A stretch of DNA of 64,000 bases from Primulina eburnea (Eukaryota; Streptophyta; Magnoliopsida; Lamiales; Gesneriaceae), in contig NW_027330987.1 in assembly GCF_022965805.1 (NCBI RefSeq), forward strand, positions 186,001-250,000. The letters run 5' to 3'. Made by a program: the position numbers and the translations under genes. Of the stretch, positions 52,770 through 64,000 are shown piece after piece (position 1 is the stretch's first letter; every line of letters begins with the position of its first letter). The notes under the pieces were generated by a model that had not been told where the DNA came from, did not search any database, and was given only the letters and a program-made list of their open reading frames with translations.

Positions 52770-54077
52770 TGTTAGAGTAGGTGCCCGGCAAGCCAACTCG
52801 TGGCTCTGGTTTTATTGACTCTAATGCAAAACAATCTTTATTTTAATAATATTTTAAGATTTTATTCGATCATGACATTATACTTTATCTGTATACACAT
52901 GCAAACTGCATAGATAAAGTCCTTGAATATACAATAGGTACCATGAGGTCTGCGTCACAACGTAAGATCATGAAACTCATTAGGAAGTGTACCGTATATT
53001 CTAAACAGGTTCCTAGTCGAATAAGCCGCCTAAAACAAGGATAAAGGTCGCTCGAGCTTGAGACTAGCATTTGTGGTGTAAATGCCATGTTTCATTGGCA
53101 AGGGCATGGAGATGTCCATTCACACAGATGAGTGATCATATGATGATGCACTGAACAACCCTCCTTGGACTATCCAAGTGGTTCCCACTTATCGAGTGGA
53201 ATAGTCCGCAGTTATGGTTGTACATCATTAGTCCTTTGACCCGGGACAATGTAGGGGCTATATGTACTAGCATGCACTTTGATCCGTATACCGACTCCAT
53301 TGAGGGTCATCAGGTGGCGAGGTTGGGTGTAATTTCGAAATGCGTAGGAGCAAATGCATTGTAGTCGGGGATTCACCGTTCGCCTATGGGTGAAGATATC
53401 CTATGTGATCTGATGAGTTAATAGTGCAAGGAGTCTCTGGCCAGAGCAAGAAATGTGCTTTAGGAAAAGGTGTTTTCCTAGTTGCACATGCCATGCCACT
53501 ATTAGTACTCAAAGATAAATCACATCGTTATCGAATTCATATGCAACTCTCGATATACCAATGGTTGCAGATTCGATCGGGATATATATGTGTTGAAGGG
53601 ACTGTACTGTACGCTAACCATGACTAAAGGTTCTTGCAGGCACTATCAGTGATACCTAGGGGATCATGGAGCGATGCTACTAGACGCTCTTACCATGATC
53701 CGATGGGTGCAATAAAATATAAGTTCTGACATTCTTGATCAAGGAGTTGATGAAAAGAATGGGGTTAACTAGGGTAAACCCGAATAAGAATAAATGTTAT
53801 TCTGAATCACATGGAGATGTGAACTCACCGCTAGCTGTATCCCTAAACTATTGAGGGTCACACAAGTATCGGATTTCGTGTTCCCATTGAGATAGTCAAA
53901 TTTCAAAGAGTTGGAATTTGGCGACTATAGTTTGATGGAGATCAAACAAGAAGCTTATAAAGGAGTTTATGAACTGATTCCATAGGATGGAAGAAATGGA
54001 AGTTGGCATGATTGATAAATAAGGAAGGAGAGTGGAACTGCCTGTTTTGTGAATGAGTTAACTAAAACTGGTAGCTG

Positions 54078-54135
54078 CCAAATATGGTAACTGCCAAATA
54101 TGGTAACTGCCATATATGGTAAGTTCTAAATTTGG
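54078..54135 (+). promoter_or_regulatory. Four CArG-like boxes at 16-bp spacing
   Basis: CCAAATATGG (54078), CCAAATATGG (54094), CCATATATGG (54110) and CTAAATTTGG (54126). The first three fit the MADS-domain CArG consensus CC[A/T]6GG. The fourth is a C[A/T]8G-like variant. Produced by a 16-bp tandem duplication. Binding is not shown. Confidence 0.6.
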
Positions 54136-54558
54136 TAAATGAAAATTTTGATCTTCGAAATTTTCAATTTTCATTATATGAACAAGATTTGTATCCTTGG
54201 TAAATCGGTGCTCTCGGATTGTCGATTGGGGTTATGATGAGTTCGAAATCATTTTTTTATTAAATTTGAAATTTACTAATTAAATGATTGTGTTAGTAGT
54301 GGTGACTACTAACATACACAAATTCTCTTAAATATTTTAGAGGAGTCTAGAATTAAATTAACTAATGAGTTAGTTTATAAATTAAATAATAGTTATTTAA
54401 TTTATAAACTTGTGCATTTATATATTTTATATGGTGATATAAAATATGTGTATATGATATTATTATATCATGTATTATTAAAGGTTAATAAATACATTAT
54501 ATATTAATAATATGAGAGTTTAAATATAATAAAATTATAAGAGTCCTTGTGGGAAAGG

Positions 54559-54595
54559 GACTCCTAATTAGATTAGGAGTCTCATTCTATAAATA
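54559..54595 (+). promoter_or_regulatory. Perfect 10-bp palindrome next to TATA box
   Basis: GACTCCTAAT (54559-54568), 3-nt centre, ATTAGGAGTC (54572-54581), then TATAAATA at 54588-54595. Likely LTR core promoter by sequence. Confidence 0.65.
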
Positions 54596-55136
54596 CAACA
54601 TTAGGGCTCATTGTTGGATGATGAAGTTTTGCACACAAAAGAAAACAAAAAAAATTCTCTCCAAAATTCCTTCAAAACCCACGGCCACTTTTTGGAAAAA
54701 GGCAAGTTGTTTTTGCTTAATTATTTATTAAGAATCATTAATATTTGTTAATGATAGATTAAGAACCAATTAATGTTTGTAAATGTTTCGGCCACTTCCC
54801 TTGTTCCATCGTCGCGCACTTCATCTCCAGATTTTGTACATTCGGAGGATACAGTCTCAACGCACAAATCGTTTGGATTTTCTAGTGCAAACCAAACGAG
54901 GAAATTAGTTTTCGATCGTGGACCTAATTAGGCGATCAAAGAAAAAGAGCCGTTCGTAGTGATTTACAAGAAGGGCTATATCCGTTTAAACATCGGAATA
55001 GTTTGGTGTCCACCGTTAAGAACGCATAGGTATAATTCTAAATACCCTATGGATGTTTTTAAACACACGACGCCCAAGAACAAAATAATTTAAACTTCCG
55101 CTGCGTCTTTGTTGCGAGAATACGATGTCCCAACAG

Positions 55137-55149
55137 TGGTATCAAAGCC
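55137..55149 (+). other. Copia A primer binding site (tRNA-Met)
   Basis: TGGTATCAAAGCC, one base from TGGTATCAGAGCC, 1 nt after the LTR. Confidence 0.9.
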
Positions 55150-55289
55150 AGGTTATTCCCAATCGTGTGTTTTAATTAAATTGTGTTGAGTTTATTATTT
55201 CTAACCGCGTAAGATTTTTTATGAAAAACGCCCATATATAAAAAAATTATTTTTGAAAAATCTGTTTTTGAAAAAAAAATAATAATTTT

Positions 55290-55475
55290 GCCGCGCGGCG
55301 TGCCCCTAACGCGCGCGCGCGCACGGCGCCGCACGGGCCTGTGCGCGCGGCCAGCGCACATCCGCGCCTGCCAGCGCCCGATTGGATCGGGCAGCGGGCT
55401 GCTCGAGAACGTCTCGGGCCCCGTGCTGGGTCGTGGGCTTGAATTGTTCGAGCCCGGGGGCGATTTTTTGATTTT
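55290..55475 (+). other. GC-rich leader of Copia A
   Basis: About 185 bp very rich in G and C (CGCGCGCGCGCGCACGG) in an otherwise AT-rich region, 150 bp after the PBS. The open frames on both strands are compositional. It could form strong RNA structure in the untranslated leader. Confidence 0.7.
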
Positions 55476-56740
55476 TTAAAATTTTGGGTTAAACTGATAT
55501 TTTATGAAAATGAGGACGATTTTACCCCTAATTTATGGTAAAAGGTGTTTTACAAGAAATTTAATTATTTGAAATTAAATAAAAGTGTTTATTTAATTTG
55601 ATAATTATGGAGGTTAGTGATAATTCACGAGATACACTTATTGATAGTATGTGATATTATCGGATTTATATAATATATGATATTATATATTAAAAGGATG
55701 ATCAAGAGCCATAACCAATTTGCTAGGTGTATGTTAGGTTTTTACATGTTGTAATTTTTGATTATTTGATAATTAAAAGTGGACCTGGTTTATGGTCCGT
55801 TCTCACCCCCTAAATTTGTATCTCAATGTGCCATGGATATTTAATGTCAATATTAGAATTAGTGGGAGATCAAGTTTTGAAGACGGTGGGCCCGAGATCC
55901 TCGAAAGAGTTTTGAAGATCGAAGACATGTAAATTTTGAAAGCTTATGTAATAGCTGCATTTGCATCCCTGCATTTCCTTAGGCTATGGACATGGATCCG
56001 TATGTGGCTCGTACGGATCAATTAGCTCTCGGTTATCGATCATCCTTTATTATTATTTATGATGTATGTGATATATTATAAATAATCAGTATGTGCGTTA
56101 TCATTAATACAATAACAAGAGTTGCAAGAATCCGGCAATCATACAAACAATCATGGCACGAGTTTTAAAATTAATGATGAGTCAAATTTTTAAAATTAAA
56201 ATCCCTCATTTTGGATGAGATCCAAAATTTAAATCAAGTCAATTAAAATGATAATTATAAGAAAGTTTAATAATTCCTGCCTTCCATCAACGGTGGTTGC
56301 ATGATGAAAGCTACCCACGGTCAGTGTCTGGCTCATATTATTGGGGAGACCTGGACGCCGGAAAGCTGTGACTTCCACTGACATATTTGTTGTGAACTAC
56401 GTGGAACTCCCATGAATTCGGCTCATATTATTGGGGGATCTCATGACGACCGTCCACTAAGGTTCAACATTGATGGGCCGGACTCGACACGTGAAGAGAA
56501 AAGGGATCATATTATTGGACCCTCCTCAAACATGAGGCAAAATTGCGTAAGGGTCGCAAGGAGTTGCAATTGAGATATACCTTTTGGAAGTTATGATTGG
56601 TTGATATTATTAGGGATCATAATTCAGAGGGTGGTGAAAATGTCAAAATAGTAGGGGACAATTCGTAAAAACAAAAGTCCATATTTTACGTCTTACAAAT
56701 TATTTTAAAATAGTCGGTAACGTTTATTCTATTTCTATAT
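55476..56740 (+). other. Copia A leader / pre-gag region
   Basis: AT-rich, no convincing ORF. TCATATTATTGG recurs three times about 85-90 bp apart (~56332, 56422, 56507) in a region resembling an untranslated leader or intron. Confidence 0.45.
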
Positions 56741-57175
56741 CAGTATATTTATGATTTCGTCGCGTAATTCATATCTGTTATTAAAACAAGATAACCAAAC
56801 ACTAATTTTCAAGATTGGCTGGGAAAATTGTTCTAAATTTGGAGAAAATTGCATACACACTAATGTCAGTCTTGCTGAACTGACAAAGCGTGCGAGATGG
56901 TTGGACCATAGTATCAAGCTAAAGTGTAATATGCTCACTTCTATATCAAATGAACTGTAGAGATAGTTTGAGAAAATTTTTAATGATGTTGACATTCAAA
57001 TACACATGCAAGAGTTGCATAGTGCATGAAACTCGCATAATAATGCACGCCACTTTCAAGGAACACATGACTACACGCATGCAAGATGGGGCTCTTGCCA
57101 ATGAGCATGGTGTTAGTATGATTGGGTCTATTGAGAAGGTGGTGGGCCTGGAATTTGACAAAGTCCGATAAGTCA
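56741..57175 (+). pseudogene. Copia A gag remnant
   Basis: Short pieces in different frames (ELTKRARWLDHSIKLKCNML at ~56870-56940, then HATFKEHMTTRMQDGALANE and a GVSMIGSIEKVVGLEFDK piece at 57050-57170) resemble the capsid part of Copia gag (TRMQEG..., then a LIEK...LG segment). Stops and frameshifts abound. Confidence 0.55.
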
Positions 57176-59095
57176 GAACATATTTACTACACTGCAAGAA
57201 GTCTGGACATAAGATATTATCTGGGCCGGAAATGTTTTGGCAATGATAAGTGAATGTCCAGGTAAACACAATTTCAACAACAACCAAAAGAAAACAAGAT
57301 GTCTAAACTAAGCACATTTGTGACACGTTAGGCTAGGACATATTTCCCAAAGAAGGATCCACAAGATAGTGGGAGAGGGCATGTTTGACTCGTCAGACAT
57401 AAACTCTCTAGAGACGTGTGAGTCTTGTCTGAAAGGAAAAATGACTAAGGCCCCTTTCCTAGGGAAAATGGAACGTGCACATGATCTGTTGGATTTGATC
57501 CATACAGATGTGTATGGCTCGCTAAGTGTTAGCATGAGATTTGGCCATTTCTACTTCATTACTTTACCGATGACCATTCGAGGTTTGGGTATGTGTATTT
57601 AATGAAATACAAGTCAGAAGTCTTTGAAAAGTTCAAAGAATTCAAAGCAGAAGTAGAGAAACAATAAGAAAAAAGTATTAAAACACTACGATTAGATCGA
57701 GGTGGAGAATACTTGAGTACTGAATTTCAAGACTACCTTAACGAGAATAGGATTCTCTCATAGTGGACTCCGTCTGCCACACCCCAGTTGTATGATGTGT
57801 CATAACATCGTAATCGGACATTGATGGACATGGTCCGATCTATGATGGGATTCACTGAGTTGCCGCCTTCCCCTTGTGGATATGCACTTGAAACAGAGGC
57901 AAGGTTGTTGAATCAAGTCCATACAAAGGCAGTGAATAAAACTCCATATGAGATATGGATGGAAAAGCCGCCCAAATATTCTTATCTAAGAATATGGGGA
58001 TGCCTTGATTATGTGAAGCAGGCAGTGAGAGAGAAATTGGATAGTAAAGACAATTTGTGCTAATTTGTCGGATATCCAAATAACTTTATTGGATATTACT
58101 TATATTATCCCAGTGAAACAAAGGTGTTTGTTTCAAGGTATGCCACCTTCTTAGAGAAGGAGTTTCTATTGAATAGAAAAGGCAGGATGATAGAACTCGA
58201 TGAGATTCGAGAACCACATACTACACAAGAAGCATAACCCACATCCCAACAGCCAATCAAAGAAACACAAGCTCTTAGAAGATCCGAAAGGATCTCGAGG
58301 TCGCCTAATAGGTTGAGTCTGCTTCTTGAAGAGGGCCAAGATGAGCTCATTCCTGGATGTGATCCATGAAATTTCAAGGAAGCATTGTCTGATGCCGATT
58401 CATCTAAATGGCTTGAATCCATGCAGTCCGAAATAGACTCCATGTATTCGAACCAAGTATGGTCCTTAGTAGATCCACCTAAGGGAATTGTTCCTTAGGA
58501 TGCAAATGGATTTACAAAAGGAAACTTGGAGCGGATGAGAAGGTGGTGACCTTCAAAGCTAGATTGGTAGCAAAAGGATTACTCAAAGGCAAGGTGTTGA
58601 CTATGAGAAAACCCTTTCTCCGGTCGCAATGTTCAAGTCCATTAGGATACGGCTAACCATAGCAGCATGGTATGACTATGAAATATGAAAAATGGATGCG
58701 AAGACAGCGTTCCTTAATGGGGAGATTAAGGAAGAGATTTACATGTCTCCACCTGAAGGATTCACATCAGTAGGAAGTGAGCATAAAGTATGAAAACTTC
58801 AGAGATCCATTTATGGACTCAAACAGGCATCAAGGAGATAGAACCTCAGATTTGACAACACTATCAAAGAGTTTGATTTTGCCAAAAATCCTGAGGAACC
58901 TTGTGTATACAAGAAAGTTAGTGGGAGTTCAGTGACATTCGTAGTACTTTATGTGGATAACATACTACTCATTGAGAATGATGTAGGGATGTTGAAGTCA
59001 ACTAAAGTAGGGTTAGCTGGTAAGTTCTCCATGAATGATATGAGTGAAGCATCATATGTATTAGGAATACAGAAATATAGGGATAGATCAAAAGG
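57176..59095 (+). pseudogene. Copia A pol: integrase to RT, broken
   Basis: GAG-pre-integrase ETCESCLKGKMTKAPFLGKM and LDLIHTDVYG with the first integrase Asp (57369-57602), LRLDRGGEYLSTEFQDYLNE (57690-57745) with the second, and NKTPYEIWMEKPPKYSYLRI with WGCLDYVK (57821-58063). Then come SERISRSPNR, SSKWLESMQSEIDSMYSNQV (58400-58460) and RT pieces ending in VLYVDNILL (58950-58975), where the expected second catalytic Asp of YVDD reads Asn. At least eight stops or frameshifts. Confidence 0.85.
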
Positions 59096-59935
59096 ATGCT
59101 AGGGCTCATTCAAACCACATATATTGATGCCATACTGAAGAGATTCTCTATGGAGGAGTCCATGAGAGGATATCTCCCAATGTCTCATGGTGTGAATCTA
59201 TCCAAGTCTATGTGCCCTAAGACTGATGAAGAGATAGAAACCATGAGCCGCATTCCATATGCATCGGCCATAGGCAGTATAATGTATGGTATGATATCTA
59301 TTCGACCTGATATTGCATATGCACTGAGTGTTGCAAGCCGATATAAGTCGAATCCCGATCTACTACATTGGAAAGTAGTAAAGGACATTCTTAAGTACTT
59401 GAGAAGAACTGAGAATTTGTTCTTTGAACACGGGAGTGGAGAACTAAAATTGGAAGGCTACACTGATTCTAGCTTCCAATTAGATGTGGATGATTCGAAA
59501 TTGACCTCTGGATTTGTATTCAAGCTCAATGGTGGTGTTGTCTCTTGGAAGAGTTCCAAGCAAGACACCACAGCGGATTCAACCACTGAGGCCGAATACA
59601 TAGCTGCATCGGATGTAGCAAAGGAGGGTGTTTGGATGAGGAATTTCATCCAAGAGTTGGGTGTCATTCCTCAAATAGTTGATCCAGTCCCGGTATACTG
59701 TGACAACACCGGTGCCGTAGCGCAAGCGAAGGAACCGAGGTTTCATCAGCGATCCAAACATATACTGAGGAAATTCCACATAATCCGGGAGATTGTGGGA
59801 AGTGGAGACATTTCGGTAGAGAGAGTCGCCTCCGCAGATAACGTTGAAGATCCACTGACGAAGCCCCTGCCAGGACCATTGTTTGAGAAGCATCGCGAAG
59901 CAATGGGTCTAAGATCTATGGGTAGTTGGCTATAG
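59096..59935 (+). pseudogene. Copia A RT C-terminus and RNase H, open frame
   Basis: 279 codons open to the end of pol. RT thumb: DAILKRFSMEESMRGYLPMS, MSRIPYASAIGSIMYGM, RPDIAYALSVASRY. RNase H: GYTDSSFQLDVDDSKLTSGF, VSWKSSKQDTTADSTTEAEY, YCDNTGAVAQAKEPRFHQRS, HIIREIVGSGDISVERVASA, DPLTKPLPGPLFEKHREAMG. It ends 15 bp before the 3' LTR. It is the longest intact part of an otherwise broken pol. The first Met is internal to the domain and not a true start. Confidence 0.9.
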
Positions 59936-59938
59936 GGC

Positions 59939-59949
59939 AGGTGGGAGAT
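59939..59949 (+). promoter_or_regulatory. Copia A polypurine tract
   Basis: CAGGTGGGAGAT-like purine run directly before the LTR start TGTTAGAG at 59950. No hairpin of the AGGA-loop type precedes it. Confidence 0.75.
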
Positions 59950-61135
59950 TGTTAGAGTAGGTGCCCGGCAAGCCAACTCGTGGCTCCGGTTTTATTGACT
60001 CTAATGCAAAAAAAAATTTATTTTAAAAATATTTTACGATTTTATTCGATTATGGCATTATACTTTGTCTGTATACCCATGCAAGCTGCATAGATAAAGT
60101 CATTGAATATACAATAGGTACCATGAGGTCTGCGCCACAACTTAAGATCATGAAACTCATTAGGAAGTGTACCGTATATTCTAAACAGGTTCCTAGTCGA
60201 ATCAGCCGCCTAAAACAAGGATAAAGGTCGCTCGAGCTTGAGACTAGCATTTGGGGTGTAAACGCCACGTTTCATTGGCAAAGGCATGGAGATGTCCATT
60301 CACACAGATGAGTGATCATATGATGATGCACTGAACAACCATCCCTCGGACTATCCAAGTGGTTCCCACTTATCGAGTGGAATAGTCCGCAGTTATGGTT
60401 GTACACCATTAGTCCATTGACCCGAGACAATGTAGGGGATATACGTACTAGCATGCACTTTGATCCGTCTGCCGACTCCATTGAGGGTCATCAGGTGGCG
60501 AGGTTGGGTGTAGTTTCGAAATACGTAGGAGCAAATGCATTGTAGTCGGGGATTCACTGTTCGCCTATGGGTGAAGATATCCTATGTGATCTGATGAGTT
60601 AATAGTGCAAGGAGTCTCTGGCCAGAGCAAGAAATGTGCTTTAGGAAAAGGTGTTTTCCTAGTTGCACATGCCATGCCACTATTAGTACTCAAAGATAAA
60701 TCACATCGTTATCGAATTCATATGCAACTCTCGATATACCAATGGTTGCAGATTCGATCGGGATATATATGTGTTTAAGGGACCGTACTGTACGCTAACC
60801 ATGACTAAAGGTTCTTGCAGGCACTATCAGTGATACCTAGGGGATCATGGGGCGATGCTACTAGACGCTCTTACCATGATCCGATGGGTGCAATAAAAAA
60901 TAAGTTCTGACATTCTTGATTAAGGAGTTGATGAAAAGAATGGGGTTAACTAGGGTAAACCCGAATAAGAATAAATGTTATTCTGAATCACATGGAGATG
61001 TGAACTCACGGCTAGCTGTATCCCTAAACCATTTAGGGTCACACAAGTATCGGAATCTGTGTTCCCGTGGAGATAGTCAAATTTCAAAGGGTTGGAATTT
61101 GGCGACTATAGTTTGATGGAGATCAAACAAGAAGC
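59950..61135 (+). repeat. Copia A 3' LTR, truncated
   Basis: Matches 52770-53955 closely, then breaks after AACAAGAAGC at 61135. Roughly half of the LTR is missing. Confidence 0.88.
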
Positions 61136-61240
61136 GTACATAAGATCCATCATGGGTCACTCACCTAGGTTAGGAATGGGCCGGGGGTCCAAAGTCTTGT
61201 TTGGGCCTGATCTTGATAGGCCTATCCATAGGGTATCAGA
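61134..61240. repeat. Copy of the 51184-51291 repeat
   Basis: Starts GCGTACAT, which overlaps the broken end of the LTR. It includes TAGGTTAGGAATGGGCCGGG and ends near GGGTATCAGAGAC, which resembles a tRNA-Met PBS. Confidence 0.6.
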
Positions 61241-62689
61241 GACTATCATTTGTGATGTTGAGTACCTTATTTCAATGTTAGGGACATGAGGATATCCAAT
61301 CATACATGATGAGTGCTCATATGATGTGTTACTGAATAACTCTCCCTCGAATTTTCCAAGTGATTACCATTTATCTAGTGGATAAATATGTGATTATGGT
61401 TGTAAATCATTAGTACTTATTAACAGAGACAAAATAAAGTCTCTACATACTATTCCTGCACTTTGACACATTTACGGGCTCCGCGAGGCACATCAGATGA
61501 TGAGGTTAGGTGGAGTATCGACATACATAGTAGCTAATGAATTGTATTCGAGGATTCACCGCTCACCTATAGGTGTAGATATTCTATGTAATCTGATGAA
61601 TTAATAGTATAATGAATCTCTGACCAGAGCATGAGATTTAATTTTTAGGTAAAGTGGTTCTCTAGTTGCACATCAGATGCTACTATGAATACTCAAAGAT
61701 ACATCGCCTCGTTATCGAATTCATATGAAACCCTCGATGCAATAAGGATATATGAAATAAAAGGATCATATTGTACGTTAACCATAACCGTCAGTTCTTC
61801 CAGGTATTGTCAATGATACCTAGGGAATCATAGAGAGATGCTACTAGACGTCTTATCATGATTTGATGGGTGCAATTAAAAATGAGTTCCGACATTCTTA
61901 TGGTCAATGGGTTGATGCATAGAATGATGTTAATTACGGTAAGCTCGTATAAGGACACGTGTAATCTCGAATCACATGAGTTGTGAATCCACAACTAGCT
62001 GTATTCATGAACCATTGAGGTAAGACAAGTACTGATTTCTGTGTTTCCGTTTATCAAATTCAATTAGTTGAATATTTTAATTGTAGTTTGATCGATATCA
62101 AACATTTAGCTTATAAATTTTTTTTAAACGGATTCTATATTTGTAAGTTGTGAGAGTTAGCATGACAGCTAAATTCGTGAGAAGTGTACGACTATATAAT
62201 TTTATGAATGTGTTCCAAAGTTGACAGTTGCAAAAAATTTGAGTCATTGGATGATTGATTTTAACAAGTTGGCTTTGACTTAGTGATTTTCAAAAAGTTT
62301 GAATATATATAATTATAATGAGTTGTTTACTCTCGTTACATTAGTGATATCTGATCGTCGATCGTGATTATGATATACGATGGTAATGGGTTGTATGATA
62401 GATCAAGCTTAGAGTATCCTACTTATAGTCTAACCATTAGGAGCCATAGTTAGGCAAAAAATCCAATAGAAGTTTTGACTCATTGGACTGGAGTATCATA
62501 TTCAAATATAACTAGGAGTTTTGACATTTTGATTCGGAGTGTCCTATTCAAATATTATCTAGATAATATTGAATTATCTTGATAAGATTACTTTGTCTAG
62601 ATAAGATTATATTATCTATATAAGACTCTAGAAATCATAGTTGGACAAAACTACTAACTAGATTCCTGATAGGATTTTGCTAGATCTAT
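61238..62689 (+). repeat. Copia-family LTR fragment, copy C
   Basis: Follows copy A's LTR from about 53068 (GAGACTAGCATTTGTG) in order with heavy divergence, and copy B more closely in places (GACATTTTGATTCGGAGTGTC region). Ends where another LTR is inserted at 62690. Confidence 0.7.
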
Positions 62690-64000
62690 TGTAGTGCCCA
62701 AATTCAGTACACGTATAACCCATACATTTATTTAATTATTAAAACATTTATTTAATTTTAAAACGAGCCTTAGTAGTGCACGATTTATTTAAATATATTA
62801 TTTTAAATTAATTATGTTTATGTGATGCACGTTAAATTTTTTTCGAGTTTCATGTTTCAGGCGATTATTCGAGGCGGGAACGAGGAAAAGACCGGTGACG
62901 ATTTTCGGCAATTTAAAATGCAGTATTTTATTTTATTTTATTTACTTAAGGATGAGGCGATTTAATGATTTATTGAGTTTTAGCGTTTTTAAGCCTAAAT
63001 CATTTAGTTAGTAATTTTAAGAGTTTAAAACTTTTAAAATTTGTATTTTTGTGTGTTATTTGAATTAAGAAGTTTATTTAAAATTAGTGTGTATTTTACT
63101 TTAATTAGGGGAGACTTGTTAAGTTAGTGTTTTAATTGGTGACTAATTATTTAATTAAGCATTATTTTAATCCCCTAATCTAGCCACACACACACTACAC
63201 GGTTTTCATACTTTTACACACACCGAAACCGTAAAACACATAAACACTACCACAATTCAGATTTTTATTATTTTTGAAGAGTGCGAAACCTAGGGTTTCT
63301 CCATCTAAGAAGCGGCCACCCCTCTCCTTCAAACCTCCCAGCAAATTTTCTTTAATTTCGTTGCAAGATTTTAGCGCCACGTTCATCCCGGATCAATCCT
63401 CGCACCATCTCCGCTTCGGTATCGTCGTCACGGTATTTTTAAATATCAAAAGGCACGTATAATCTTTCATTTGCTGCATCGATCATGTCATATTATGTGT
63501 TGCGTTGTTTTATGCGTAAACATATATGTGTGACATTCGTCGTTTGAGCGGAAAATGGTTTAGATCAGTTTTGAAATAATTTTAGATCTGAAAACTCCTT
63601 TTTGCTGTCATTTTTAAAACTGCGATTTTTCGATCGTGATTTTGAGAAAACTTTCAACATGAAAATTGTATAACTTTTTGATACCTTCAATTTGACAGTA
63701 AATTCGAAATATTTGGATAAAAATTGAGTGAGTTATGACGTTTTTCGTGGGACTGCTCAAACTGCATTTTTCAGGATATTATGTATTGATGCGTTCTTGA
63801 GGTTTAATTGTTGCAGGCTTCATTGGGGATCGAAGGGTGAACGTTTCTGTGTCTAGTTATGTTTAGCATGTTGTTGGGATGTATACTGAGGTGTCGTTTC
63901 ACGTCGTTAGGCTCTTGAGAGAACGAGTAGCCGTGCGAACCATTTTCTGTCGAAAGTTTGTTTAAGGATTATTGAGTTATTTGGGATATGTGGTTGTTTT
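62690..64000 (+). mobile_element. Partial long LTR, family T2, cut by window end
   Basis: TGTAGTGCCCAAATTCAGTA start, homologous to 25193 onwards (shared GCGATTATTCGAGG, GAAAAGACCGGTGACGATT, TTTCAACATGAAAATTGTA). Only the first 1.3 kb is in the window, so whether it is solo or full-length is unknown. Confidence 0.85.

Larger units (their letters stand above)
52770..55135 (+). repeat. Copia A 5' LTR
   Basis: TGTTAGAGTAGGTG...GTCCCAACA, 2366 bp, unusually long for Copia. It contains a CArG-like array (54078-54135) and a palindrome next to a TATA box (54559-54595). Confidence 0.92.
52770..61135 (+). mobile_element. Copia retrotransposon, copy A (decayed, 3' LTR truncated)
   Basis: 5' LTR 52770-55135, tRNA-Met PBS at 55137, GC-rich leader, gag remnant, pol with frameshifts, readable RT/RNase H C-terminus (59096-59935), polypurine tract at 59939-59949, and a 3' LTR from 59950 cut at 61135. 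The two LTRs are similar over the shared 1.18 kb, with few differences. RNase H ends with the ADNVEDPLTKPLPGPLFEKH pattern common in plant Copia. Confidence 0.9.

Noticed and set aside
55288..55479. Arg-rich ORF in the Copia A leader
   Set aside because: Compositional product of the GC island, with frames on both strands.

Overview
This window looks like plant nuclear DNA from an AT-rich, retrotransposon-dense region. It holds several long terminal repeat (LTR) retrotransposons with plant-type primer binding sites (initiator tRNA-Met and tRNA-Asp), nested in one another, plus a TRIM and MITE-like fragments. The Sirevirus-like Copia and Athila-type Gypsy lineages suggest an angiosperm. A eudicot, perhaps Lamiales, is a tentative guess. 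I found no convincing host gene, tRNA, rRNA or CRISPR. Nearly every long open frame is a retrotransposon polyprotein or an artefact of GC-rich repeats.

Layout, left half (1-28.5 kb). A partial long LTR (1-683) abuts a decayed Sirevirus-like Copia on the minus strand (684-25173). This Copia has an env-like relic, pol, a split gag, a tRNA-Met PBS and a 5' LTR. It was hit by a 576-bp TRIM (7104-7679, TSD ATAAC) and by Gypsy element E1 (9292-24071, plus strand). E1 has near-identical 1.83-kb LTRs but an unreadable pol. E1's gag is split by E2 (11988-19152, minus strand, TSD TAGAG), an Athila-type element that keeps only gag and protease. A 2.7-kb solo LTR (25193-27925, TSD CTCAA) sits in the gag of a further decayed element, X.

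Middle (28.5-50.9 kb). About 3.5 kb of AT-rich DNA carries two related MITE-like inverted-repeat fragments. A degenerate Copia (copy B, 32083-50950) follows. Its LTR was hit by a solo LTR (32903-46886, TSD TTAAC), which was in turn hit by E3 (34014-45468, TSD ACCAG). E3 is an almost intact 11.5-kb Athila-type element: identical-length 1501-bp LTRs, a tRNA-Asp PBS, a gag-PR-RT-RH-IN frame broken by one stop codon, and a third ORF of the plant transposon/env-like kind.

Right end (50.9-64 kb). A pyrimidine-rich tract and a roughly 45-50-bp minisatellite precede Copia copy A (52770-61135), which has a 2366-bp 5' LTR, decayed gag/pol, a readable RT-RNase H C-terminus and a truncated 3' LTR. Another LTR fragment of that family and a further partial long LTR follow.

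Two patterns cut across families. (1) Just upstream of the polypurine tract, E1, E2, E3 and the TRIM each have a short hairpin with a G-rich loop (mostly AGGA/GGGA/AGGG). The stem sequences differ but stay complementary. Both Athila-type elements carry a second such hairpin plus polypurine module just downstream of their last ORF. (2) Four different LTR families carry arrays of hairpins spaced about 52-75 bp apart. In E3 the same hairpins recur between pol and ORF3. These are the most interesting signals. All were read by eye, and alignments and covariance statistics were not run.
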